Source of the DNA: Paraburkholderia caledonica NBRC 102488
Lineage (GTDB): Bacteria > Pseudomonadota > Gammaproteobacteria > Burkholderiales > Burkholderiaceae
NCBI RefSeq assembly: GCF_000685095.1
Contig: NZ_BAYE01000006.1
Location: forward strand, 372,001-436,000
DNA: 64,000 nt
Reading direction: 5' to 3'
A model generated the notes under the pieces. That model was not told the DNA's origin and ran no database searches. It worked only from the letters and a program-made list of their open reading frames with translations. How positions within the stretch are numbered: position 1 is the first letter of the stretch; the number at the start of each line of letters is the position of its first letter. This document shows, piece by piece, positions 41,079 to 49,340 of the stretch. The position numbers were made by a program, and so were the translations under genes.

Positions 41079-42098
41079 ATGGAATACAGCACGCTTGGCA
41101 GAACTGGTCTACGCGTCTCACGGCTGAGCTTGGGCGCAATGACTTTCGGTGCTGGCTCGGGCATCTGGGGCAATATTGCCGGCTTGAACAGCGATCAGGC
41201 CGCCCGGCTCGTGGCGATGGCCGTGGAAGGTGGCGTCAACCTGATCGACACGGCGGACGCCTATTCGCAAGGTCGCTCAGAAGAGGTCGTGGGCCATGTG
41301 CTGAAAGCGCTGGGGCTGGACGAAGATCGAATGCTCGTCGCGACCAAGGTTCGGCTACGCACCGGCCCTGGCCAGAACGAAGTGGGATTGGGCCGCTCAC
41401 ACATCATGCGCTCGGTCGAGACAAGCCTGAAGAGACTCGGTCGCGATCACATCGACCTGTTCCAGTTGCATGACCGTGACGCGCTTGTTCCGCTCGACGA
41501 GACGCTTCGTGTGCTGGACGACCTCGTCACCCAAGGCAAGGTCCGCCATATTGGCGTGTGCAATTTCAGTGCAGGCGATCTCGAGCGGACCGTCGGCATA
41601 ACGTTGCGTACCGATCGGGCTCATGTCGTGAGCAATCAGGTGCACTATTCGCTGACGAGCCGCGATATCGAGCATGAACTCATGCCGGTTGCAGCGAAAA
41701 ACAGAGTGGGCCTCTTGGTCTGGAGTCCGCTCGCAGGTGGCTACCTGAGCGGCAAGTACTCGCAGAATGGCGAAGCTGTCGGGCGGCGTGCCAAACTCGA
41801 CTTTCCGCCGGTCGATACAGTCAGGGCGGAGCCGATTCTCGCAGTATTGCGTGAAGTCGCCGACGAACTAGGGGCCACGCCGGCTCAAGTCTCATTAGGC
41901 TGGTTGCTCGCGCGCGAGCAGATCACTTCTGTCATCGTCGGAGCCCGCACGTGCGAGCAACTCGCAGCTAATCTCGATGCACAGAATCTCGTATTAACCT
42001 CCGAACAGTGCGCGCGGCTCGATAAAGTATCTGAACCATCAGTGCCGTTCCCCTACTGGATGCAACGCTTCCATGACCGGGATCGCGTCTGCGGATGA
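41079..42098 (+). CDS. Aldo/keto reductase
   Basis: A 339-residue (beta/alpha)8 NADPH oxidoreductase. The catalytic tetrad is seen as Asp and Tyr in LIDTADAYSQGRSEE (about 56-66), Lys in LVATKVR and His in LFQLHDRD. The NADPH end has GWLLAREQITSVIVGARTCE. AAGGA precedes the ATG at 41079. It would reduce an aldehyde or ketone, perhaps the product of the upstream hydrolase. It closes the LysR-controlled operon. Confidence 0.9.
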   Translation: MEYSTLGRTGLRVSRLSLGAMTFGAGSGIWGNIAGLNSDQAARLVAMAVEGGVNLIDTADAYSQGRSEEVVGHVLKALGLDEDRMLVATKVRLRTGPGQNEVGLGRSHIMRSVETSLKRLGRDHIDLFQLHDRDALVPLDETLRVLDDLVTQGKVRHIGVCNFSAGDLERTVGITLRTDRAHVVSNQVHYSLTSRDIEHELMPVAAKNRVGLLVWSPLAGGYLSGKYSQNGEAVGRRAKLDFPPVDTVRAEPILAVLREVADELGATPAQVSLGWLLAREQITSVIVGARTCEQLAANLDAQNLVLTSEQCARLDKVSEPSVPFPYWMQRFHDRDRVCG

Positions 42099-42518
42099 GG
42101 GGCGGGCGTCCGGAGTGTTGTCCGCGCGAGGCGGTTGAATGGGGAAAGTCTGTGGCCATGTGCGGCAGCTCATCCTCGAATAGCCGCCGTTCGAAGTCTG
42201 CTACTGGAGGATCGGATTGGGGCGTACAGCGTCCCTCGTTCTAACTTTGCGCAGGTAAGCGCCGACGACGTGCGGCGTTGATTCGCGGCACGGCATCCAG
42301 TGCTTATCGGCTTGCTCGAACGACGTGCGCACCGCCGGCCTAGGTCGTATAAGCACGCCGGAGCGTCTCAAGCCATCCGCGCGCAGGCGTTGCGCCAGTC
42401 GTCCAATGGTATTAATTCGAACGGGACACATACCGTATTCTCGAACCACATTGAGATCGAGCGGCGTGCGATCTGAAAGAGCACGTCCGCCCGAGTCAAA
42501 CAACGGCAGCGGACCCAG
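42099..42518. other. Intergenic region with an unassigned minus-strand frame
   Basis: About 420 bases between two convergent operons. A minus-strand frame (42201-42503, 100 residues, containing REYGMCPVRINTIGRLAQRL) has no ribosome site and no family I know. It may be a remnant of a lost gene. No clear intrinsic terminator is visible. Confidence 0.35.
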
Positions 42519-43526
42519 TCAGCACTCGACCAGCGCCTTCACGACAGTCCGCCCAGGCTCCATCAGCTTTGGAAACTCGGTAGGCACGTCGGCCAGGCTC
42601 ATGCGGTGAGTATTGAGCGCCTTGTCGGGAATGCGGCCCGCACGCATCGCTTCAAGAACCGTTTCGAAGTCTTCCGCGGTCGCATTGCGGCTGCCGAGCA
42701 GGGTCGCTTCGCGCTTATGAAATTCCGGATCGGAAAACGTGATCTGGCCGGGCACGATCGAAATCAGCACGTACTTGCCGCCGTGTGCGATGAACTCGAA
42801 GCCGCGGTTCATTGCATTGACGTTGCCGGTTGCATCGAACACTACGTCGAAGAACTCGCCGTCCGTGAGCGCCGCAAGTTCTTCCACGTCGTTCGGACCG
42901 ATCTGAACTGTCGAAACGGCAATGTGCTCGCGGCAGAACGCAAGACGATCCGCTCGTGTATCCAGGCACGAGACCCGTCCGCCGCGTAGGTTCGCAAACA
43001 GCATGGCCGCCATGCCGATCGGCCCCGCGCCTACGACGAGAACCCGCTGACCGGCCGACACGTCGGCGCGTCGGACCGCGTGAGCGCCGATCGCGAGAAA
43101 CTCGAGCATCGCCGCCTGGTCCAGTGTGACGCCATCGGCCTTGTGCACGAACTGCGCGGGCACCGACAGGTATTCAGTCAACGCGCCGTCACGATGCACG
43201 CCGAGAACCTTGATGTTGACGCAGCAGTTGGTTTTCCCCTGCCTGCAGGCAATGCACTGTCCGCACGACAGGTAGGGCATCACATAGACGGCGTCGCCGG
43301 GCGCGACGTGCGCGCCGGGATCCGCCTCGGCGACGATGGCCGACAGTTCATGTCCCATCACCCGCGGGTATTGCAGGTAAGGCTGATTCCCCGAGTAGAT
43401 GTGCATGTCCGTGCCGCAAATACCCACGCGGCTGACCCGCAGAAGTACTTCGCCGTCTGCGCGGCGAGGCGGTTCGCGGTCTTCGCGGCGCAGCACGCCA
43501 GGCGATTCACAAATGACGCTGAGCAT
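42519..43526 (-). CDS. Zinc-dependent alcohol dehydrogenase (MDR family)
   Basis: A 335-residue medium-chain dehydrogenase. Catalytic zinc ligands: Cys in GICGTDMHIYSG near 38, then GHE. The structural zinc is held by four Cys in CGQCIACRQGKTNCC. The Rossmann loop is VLVVGAGPIGMAAM. Likely oxidises a sugar acid or polyol in the sugar operon, in the manner of L-galactonate or threonine dehydrogenases. AAAGGA is 5 bases before the ATG at 43526; an ATG 6 bases earlier overlaps that site and is less likely. It lies 18 bases after the AKR gene. Confidence 0.88.
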   Translation of the reverse strand: MLSVICESPGVLRREDREPPRRADGEVLLRVSRVGICGTDMHIYSGNQPYLQYPRVMGHELSAIVAEADPGAHVAPGDAVYVMPYLSCGQCIACRQGKTNCCVNIKVLGVHRDGALTEYLSVPAQFVHKADGVTLDQAAMLEFLAIGAHAVRRADVSAGQRVLVVGAGPIGMAAMLFANLRGGRVSCLDTRADRLAFCREHIAVSTVQIGPNDVEELAALTDGEFFDVVFDATGNVNAMNRGFEFIAHGGKYVLISIVPGQITFSDPEFHKREATLLGSRNATAEDFETVLEAMRAGRIPDKALNTHRMSLADVPTEFPKLMEPGRTVVKALVEC

Positions 43527-43544
43527 TGGCATCCTTTATTGGGA

Positions 43545-44594
43545 TTATCGATCGCCGGACGGCTGATCGGTTGTGAAGAAACGGCGGGCCTCGGGAACCG
43601 GAGCCGATCCGGCTATCAGCCCTTCGTGCTGCAAGGCCTGCCACAGCTCCGGCGTAACTGGCGTTTCAAGCCATGCGATGTTCTTTTGCAACTGCTCGAT
43701 ACTGCGCGCACCGACCACGCAGGACACGACGGCCGGGTGGGCCAACGGAAACTGGAGCGCCGCTGCGGCGAGCGGAACCTCGAACCTCGCGCAGGCGTCG
43801 GCAAGACGCGCGACTTTCCGTGCCACTTCGGGCGGCGCATCGGTGTAATTGAACTTACCGTTGCCCACGAGCACGCCGGAATTGAATACGCCGCCAGCGA
43901 CGATCCGCACGCCGTTGCTCACACACTGGTCGAGTAATGGCGAGAGCGCCTCCTGTTCGAGCAGCGTATAGCGCCCCGCCAGCATGACGAGGTCGAGATC
44001 CGCTTCCTGCATCGAATCGACTGCGACCTGCCATTCGTTCACGCCGAGTCCGATCGCGGAAACGGCATGCGAGTCTCGTAGTTCCGCGAGAGCCCGAAAC
44101 CCACCGCCACGTGTCAGTTGTTCCCAGTAGCGTGAGTGCGCGTCGCCGTGCGTTGCCGCGCCAATGTCGTGAACATAGAGGATGTCGATCGTCTGCATGC
44201 CGAGACGTTGCTGGCTGTCCTCGTACGAGCGCATGATGCCGTCGAACGTATAGTCGAAACGAGGCCGGAAGGGCAGAGGTTGCGCCCAGTTGTCATCGCC
44301 TGGCTGCACCGTGTCGTCGGGCCGCATGAGCCGCCCGACCTTGGTGCTCAGTACATAGCGTTCGCGCTGTCGCATCTGCAGCGACTGTCCGACTCGCCGT
44401 TCCGAAAGCGTATAGCCGTAGAACGGCGCGGTGTCGAAATAGCGGATACCGGCGTCCCACGCCCACTCGAGGAGCGCATTGGCCTCGGCGGTCGACATGG
44501 GCTTGTAGAGGCCGCCCAGTTGCGAGCAACCGAGGCCGAGTGTGGTCATCGCCAGCCCGCTTCGTGGCAGCGCGTGAGTTGCAAAAGCTTTCAT
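43545..44594 (-). CDS. Aldo/keto reductase, L-fucose/D-threo-aldose 1-dehydrogenase type
   Basis: A 349-residue AKR. The catalytic set is Asp and Tyr in YFDTAPFYGYTLSERRVG, Lys in VLSTKVGRLM, His in ILYVHDIG. The opening LGLGCSQLGGLY and the RFDYTFDGIMRSYEDSQQRLG segment match aldose 1-dehydrogenases that oxidise L-fucose, D-arabinose or L-galactose to lactones with NAD(P). It sits between the ABC binding protein and a zinc dehydrogenase in the same operon, supporting a sugar oxidation role. Confidence 0.88.
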   Translation of the reverse strand: MKAFATHALPRSGLAMTTLGLGCSQLGGLYKPMSTAEANALLEWAWDAGIRYFDTAPFYGYTLSERRVGQSLQMRQRERYVLSTKVGRLMRPDDTVQPGDDNWAQPLPFRPRFDYTFDGIMRSYEDSQQRLGMQTIDILYVHDIGAATHGDAHSRYWEQLTRGGGFRALAELRDSHAVSAIGLGVNEWQVAVDSMQEADLDLVMLAGRYTLLEQEALSPLLDQCVSNGVRIVAGGVFNSGVLVGNGKFNYTDAPPEVARKVARLADACARFEVPLAAAALQFPLAHPAVVSCVVGARSIEQLQKNIAWLETPVTPELWQALQHEGLIAGSAPVPEARRFFTTDQPSGDR

Positions 44595-44661
44595 GGAGGC
44601 GTGTCTGAATGGAGAAGATGCCGGCGAACGGCTTTTAAAAACCGCTGCGCCGGCCCGTTCG

Positions 44662-45609
44662 TCAATAGAGAACGTTCTTTGCTTCGGACGAGTCGAGGTT
44701 CTGTTTCTCGACCATCATGACGCCCGTGTCCACCTGCTTGGAAACGGGCTTGCGTTCAATGACGTTGACGAGGGTCTGGATGCCCTTGTAGCCCATCTGA
44801 TAAGAGCTTTGAACCGCGATTGCCTGAATCGTGCCGTCACGAACGAAGCCTTGCAGGTCCTGGTTGCCGTCGAAGCCGATTGCAATGACCTTGCCGCCTT
44901 TTCCGGACTGCTGAAGAGCGCGGCCCATCCCCACGGCGGTCGGCTCGTTCGCGCCGAATATGCCCTTCAGGTCGGGATTGGCCGACAGCACGTCGGTCGT
45001 CTGATTCAGGGCATTCGCCATCTGCGACTGCGAGTAGAACGGACCCACCAGTTGCAGCTTCGAATGCGCCGCGATGTACTTGCGGAAGCCGCCGACACGG
45101 CCGACTTCCGAGCCTGCCCCCGGCACGTACGACATGACCGCGACCTTGCCGGTCTGCCCAACCCGGTCGATCATGGCCTTCGCACAGAGTTCGCCGGCTT
45201 TCACGTTGTCGGTTGAGAGGAACGACTGGTAGTACTGCTTGCCGGCATCGGACACCGTCGAGTCGATCAGCACGACAGGGATATGGGCTTCCCACGCTTT
45301 CTTCATGGCGGGAACGAGCGCATCGGGGTCGGACGGCGCCAGCACGATGCCAGCGACATGCCGGTTCACGGCATTCTCGACCATGTTGACTTCGTCGGCG
45401 ATGGCCGATTCGGCTGCCGGGCCCTGGAAGGTCATCGTGTAGCCCTTCGCATCGGCCATCGCGGCGGTCGCGCCTTTCTGCACGTTCTGCCAGTAGTTGG
45501 AGTTGGCCGTCTTCACGATTACTGCAATTTCGCCGCCTGCCGCCTGCGCATACGCGCTGAACATTGCACACATTGCTGCGGCCGCAGCCAGCACGGATAC
45601 CTTTTTCAT
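44662..45609 (-). CDS. Sugar ABC transporter periplasmic binding protein
   Basis: A 315-residue type-1 binding protein of the ribose/xylose class. Signal peptide to about 23 (ends YAQA-AG). The ligand-binding pattern includes ANSNYWQNVQKGA near 35-47, SDPDALVPAMKKAWEAHIPV and FGANEPTAVGMGRAL. AAGGAG is 9 bases before the ATG. It delivers a monosaccharide to the permease encoded 39 bases upstream. The co-encoded aldose dehydrogenase suggests fucose, arabinose or a related sugar. Confidence 0.92.
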   Translation of the reverse strand: MKKVSVLAAAAAMCAMFSAYAQAAGGEIAVIVKTANSNYWQNVQKGATAAMADAKGYTMTFQGPAAESAIADEVNMVENAVNRHVAGIVLAPSDPDALVPAMKKAWEAHIPVVLIDSTVSDAGKQYYQSFLSTDNVKAGELCAKAMIDRVGQTGKVAVMSYVPGAGSEVGRVGGFRKYIAAHSKLQLVGPFYSQSQMANALNQTTDVLSANPDLKGIFGANEPTAVGMGRALQQSGKGGKVIAIGFDGNQDLQGFVRDGTIQAIAVQSSYQMGYKGIQTLVNVIERKPVSKQVDTGVMMVEKQNLDSSEAKNVLY

Positions 45610-45648
45610 GTCTCGCTCCTTGATTGTGGTCTGGACTTCGTCTTCTGA

Positions 45649-46680
45649 TTACAACTTCCGGTTTCGGAGTTGGTCGATCCATACGGTGCCGAGAATCACG
45701 ACACCGATGATGATCTGCTGGATAAAGCTCGATACACCGTTCATGTTGAGGCCGTTGCGCAGCACTCCGATTACGAATGCGCCGATGGCGGTGCCGGAGA
45801 TCGTGCCGACGCCGCCCATCAATGACGTGCCGCCGATCACCGCGCTTGCAATGGCGTCGAGTTCGTACATCACGCCTTCGTTCGGCTGGGCGGTGACGAG
45901 GCGCGACATCAGCACGCAACCGGTAGCGCCGGCCAGCAATCCGGACAGCACATAGGTGAAGAGCTTGACGCCCTGCACGTTGACGCCGGAAAGCCGCGCG
46001 GCTTCTGCGTTCGACCCGACCGCGTAGATGTGACGGCCGAGCGAGGTTCGCGACAGCAGAACAGAAACCGCCACGAATAGAATCACCATGATGACGACGG
46101 GATAGGGAATGCCTGGGAAGACCGTGTCGGGAAAGCCGTCAGCGCCGATATGAGAGACCTTGAAGAGCGCGCCGTTGCCCAGTTCGCCAAAGGCGTCGCC
46201 GAGCCCGGAGACGGGTCTTGCGCCCGTGATCTGCAGCGCGAGACCGCGAGCGACGAGCATCATGCCGAGGGTTGCGATGAACGGAGGCAGCCCCATGCGC
46301 GTAACGCAGATGCCGTTGACCCATCCGCAGGCGGCACCGACGAGCATGCCGCCCGCCATCGCGACGGGTACCGGTACGCCGGCCTTGACGAGCAGGGCGG
46401 CAGCGACACCCGCCAGCGCCAGCACCGATCCGACCGACAGGTCGATGCCGCCGGTGATGATGACGCACGTTGCGGCCACGCCGAGATACGCAATGGACGT
46501 GACCTGTAGCGCCACGGTCATCAGGTTGCCGACAGAGAAAAATGCAGCGCTGGTGAGCGAAAATGCGACGATCAGTACTACGAGGCTACCCAACGCGGCG
46601 AACTTCTGTATCAGATCGCGGCGGCGCTGTCGTGCCTGTTTGTCCAGGGCCTGCGTGCGGCCCGATGTGATTTCAAGCAT
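45649..46680 (-). CDS. Sugar ABC transporter permease (CUT2 family)
   Basis: A 343-residue RbsC-like permease with eight to ten helices. It shows CVIITGGIDLSVGSVLALAG and LDAIASAVIGGTSLMGGVGT, both hallmarks of ribose-type permeases. It functions as a homodimer with the dual-cassette ATPase. The gene overlaps the ATPase 3' end by 8 bases. Confidence 0.93.
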   Translation of the reverse strand: MLEITSGRTQALDKQARQRRRDLIQKFAALGSLVVLIVAFSLTSAAFFSVGNLMTVALQVTSIAYLGVAATCVIITGGIDLSVGSVLALAGVAAALLVKAGVPVPVAMAGGMLVGAACGWVNGICVTRMGLPPFIATLGMMLVARGLALQITGARPVSGLGDAFGELGNGALFKVSHIGADGFPDTVFPGIPYPVVIMVILFVAVSVLLSRTSLGRHIYAVGSNAEAARLSGVNVQGVKLFTYVLSGLLAGATGCVLMSRLVTAQPNEGVMYELDAIASAVIGGTSLMGGVGTISGTAIGAFVIGVLRNGLNMNGVSSFIQQIIIGVVILGTVWIDQLRNRKL

Positions 46681-48220
46681 GACTTCTCCCGGATGCGTAG
46701 TGCAAGATCTCCTCCTGACTGGTCTGTCTGGTCTCGAGTACTGCGGTAATGAGTCCCTCGTGAAACACGGCGATGCGATCGGTCATGCCGAGCAGTTCGG
46801 GCAACTCGGAACTGATCAGGACAACGCCGACTCCGTCCGCGGCCAGCCGGTCCATCAGCTTGTAAATGGCGTACTTCGCGCCGACGTCGATGCCTCGGGT
46901 CGGCTCATCGAAAAAGAGGATGCGCGAGCCGCGGTACAACCATTTGCTGATAACGATCTTCTGCTGGTTGCCGCCAGAAAGATTCCTTGCGATCTGCTTC
47001 ACCGTCGGTGTACGGATCGCAAGTTCGCGAACGTAGCGCTCCGCAATAGCCGTCTCTTCCGAAAAACGCAGGAAGCCACGCGACGATATAGCGCGGACGT
47101 TGGCCAGCGTGATGTTTGCGGCCACCGGCATCGACAGTGCAAGGCCGTCTTTCTTCCGGTCCTCCGACAGGTAGGCGATCCCGTGGCGGATAGCCTCACG
47201 CGGCGAGCGGATCGCCACGGGCGTGTCACCCAGCTGGATCGAGCCGGAGTCGAGCCGCTCCGCGCCGAAGATCGCACGGGCGACTTCGGTGCGCCCCGCG
47301 CCCATCAGGCCCGCGAAACCAAGAATCTCGCCCTTGCGCAGGTCGAACGAGAGCGGGCCGAACGTGTCGGTCCGCTGCAGATCGCGCACCCGCATCAGGA
47401 CCTGTTCCGTCGGGACCGACTCGCGCGGCGGATAGGCGTCGTCGAGCGCGCGTCCCACCATCCGGGCCACGATTTCGTTAATGGTGGTCGATGCGAAATC
47501 GCTCGTTGCGATATGGCGGCCATCGCGCAACACGGTGACGCGGTCCACGATCTCCGCCATCTCGTCGAGCCGATGCGAGATGTAAAGAATCGCTACGCCG
47601 TCGGCGCGCAGTTCGCGGATGATGCGAAAGAGTTGAACTGTTTCCGATTCGGTCAGCGATGACGTGGGCTCGTCCATGATGAGCACACGTGCATCCAGTG
47701 ATAGCGCCTTTGCAATCTCCACCATCTGCTGCTGCGCAATCGAGAGGGCGCCGACCAATGTGGTTGGCGACACGTTCAGCCCGATGCGCTGCAGGCAGCG
47801 CTGCGCGTTGGCGTTCAGCGTGCGGTAGTCGACGAACGGGCCGCGCTTGGGTTCGCGCGCAAGGTAGATGTTCTCCGCGACCGACAGGTGCGGCACCAGG
47901 TTCAACTCCTGGTGGATGATCGCAATACCTGCGGCCTGGGCGTCCGAAGTGGAGGCGAACTGCACCGGCTTGCCCTCGTAGCAAATGACGCCTTCGTCCG
48001 CGTGATATTGGCCGCTGATGATTTTCATCAGCGTCGATTTGCCCGCGCCGTTCTCTCCGCAGACGGCGTGTACCTCTCCGGAGCGCAGATCGAGATCGAT
48101 GCCATCGAGCGCCACGACACCGGGGAATCGCTTGCTTACACCCTTGAGTTGCAGGATTTCCCGAGGTGCCGGCACATCGGGCGGACGGCCCGGCCTCCGC
48201 TGCGTGGTCGCTTCTGTCAA
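46673..48220 (-). CDS. Sugar ABC transporter ATPase, two cassettes (CUT2)
   Basis: A 515-residue protein with two fused ATPase cassettes. The first has Walker A GENGAGKST and MDEPTSSLTESE; its signature is LSIAQQQMVEIAKAL. The second has a degenerate Walker A (GLMGAGRTE) but a good LSGGNQQKIVISKWL signature and FFDEPTRGIDVGAK, as in RbsA/XylG. I took TTG 48220, which has GGAGACGGG just upstream; another TTG at 48271 is in frame without a site. First gene of the sugar operon, divergent from the GntR gene. Confidence 0.88.
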   Translation of the reverse strand: MTEATTQRRPGRPPDVPAPREILQLKGVSKRFPGVVALDGIDLDLRSGEVHAVCGENGAGKSTLMKIISGQYHADEGVICYEGKPVQFASTSDAQAAGIAIIHQELNLVPHLSVAENIYLAREPKRGPFVDYRTLNANAQRCLQRIGLNVSPTTLVGALSIAQQQMVEIAKALSLDARVLIMDEPTSSLTESETVQLFRIIRELRADGVAILYISHRLDEMAEIVDRVTVLRDGRHIATSDFASTTINEIVARMVGRALDDAYPPRESVPTEQVLMRVRDLQRTDTFGPLSFDLRKGEILGFAGLMGAGRTEVARAIFGAERLDSGSIQLGDTPVAIRSPREAIRHGIAYLSEDRKKDGLALSMPVAANITLANVRAISSRGFLRFSEETAIAERYVRELAIRTPTVKQIARNLSGGNQQKIVISKWLYRGSRILFFDEPTRGIDVGAKYAIYKLMDRLAADGVGVVLISSELPELLGMTDRIAVFHEGLITAVLETRQTSQEEILHYASGRSHA

Positions 48221-48308
48221 TCCCGTCTCCAATATGTTCAGGACTTCACCGTTCGACCCGTCGAAAGCCAAGCTAGCGGTCAGTCCAATTTGGGCAGATT
48301 AAAACGCA

Positions 48309-48332
48309 CAAACGGTTGTTTGGTCAAGCCAA
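48309..48332. promoter_or_regulatory. Candidate GntR/FCD operator
   Basis: Two overlapping dyads: CAAAC-GGTT-GTTTG (48309-48322) and TTGG-TCAAG-CCAA (48320-48332). They lie 89 bases upstream of the ABC ATPase start and 140 before the regulator. FCD regulators usually bind short TGGT/ACCA-like dyads, which the second resembles. Confidence 0.5.
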
Positions 48333-48471
48333 TGTAGAATTTCATAACTGTTCATTCCAGTAGGGAAAACCCCGGCGGCGACTCTATCTGCTGGCCCGCC
48401 GAGGCCATCAGGCCCCATGCTAGACTTTGCTGCGGTCCGTTTCGCGGCTCGTCGACAGGACATTTTGAACA

Positions 48472-49173
48472 ATGAAGCAAACTGAACCAAAGCGGCTTTA
48501 CCAATCTGTTGCCGCGCAGATCCTTTCTCTCATTCGAAAGGACGAACTGGCGCCCGGCGCACGTCTTCCGCCTGAGCGCGAGCTCGCCAATACGCTGGGT
48601 GTCTCACGCCCTTCATTGCGCGAAGCATTGATTGCGCTCGAAATCGGCGGCCAGATCGAGATACGGATGGGGTCGGGGGTGTACGTGCGCGCTCCGGACG
48701 CGGGCGGTGACAACGCGGTGCCGGCTCTGGGCGAAAGTCCGTCCGAACTGATGCAAGCGAGAGCGGCGATAGAAGGGACAGTGATCGTACTGGCCGCCGG
48801 CAAGCTTTCGGCGGCCACACTCGACAGGCTGCGGCGCACGGTCGAGCGAATGAAACGCCTCGCATCTGCCGGGAAGTCGCCGGTCGATGCGGACCGGCAA
48901 TTTCATATGCTGATCGCTGAGACGGCGGGCAATTCAGTGCTGAGTCGCTTCGTTGCCGAAATGTTCGATAGCCGCCACGACCCGATCGCTGCGGCAATTC
49001 GTGACCACTCGGAAAGCACCGAAACGTGGTCGGTCGCGGTAAGGGAGCACGAGGAAATCCTGAAAGCGCTGCAGTCGGGAGATCCGATCGCGGCGCAGAC
49101 GGCGATGCGGACGCACCTCAAAGCGTCGGAGGAACGCTGGATAGCAGGTGCATTGCGGCAGGAAGACGTTTGA
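48472..49173 (+). CDS. GntR-family regulator with FCD domain
   Basis: A 233-residue FadR-type regulator. Winged HTH at about 8-72 (LPPERELANTLGVSRPSLREALIALEIGG, then GSGVYV) and an FCD helical domain at about 92-220. FCD domain metal/effector residues are in DADRQFHMLIAETAGN (Asp and His) and the later VAVREHEEILKALQSGD (His). It is divergent from the sugar ABC operon and very likely represses it until a sugar acid binds. Confidence 0.92.
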   Translation: MKQTEPKRLYQSVAAQILSLIRKDELAPGARLPPERELANTLGVSRPSLREALIALEIGGQIEIRMGSGVYVRAPDAGGDNAVPALGESPSELMQARAAIEGTVIVLAAGKLSAATLDRLRRTVERMKRLASAGKSPVDADRQFHMLIAETAGNSVLSRFVAEMFDSRHDPIAAAIRDHSESTETWSVAVREHEEILKALQSGDPIAAQTAMRTHLKASEERWIAGALRQEDV

Positions 49174-49340
49174 GTCTCCAGCCGGCGCATCTTCGCCTTA
49201 AGCGTCTTTCCGTGAACTAGCCGGCGGTCACGTTCAGCAGCGGAGCCGCCGGTCGTTCAGCAGATAACGTGCGGTGCGTCAGGCAAGCGCGTCGGCCGCT
49301 GCACCATCCAGCGCGCAACGCCGCGCCGGTGGTGAATGTT

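Noticed and set aside
46160-47662. 500-codon plus-strand frame across the sugar permease and ATPase genes
   Set aside because: Runs antisense to two well-supported ABC genes and has no recognisable domain.
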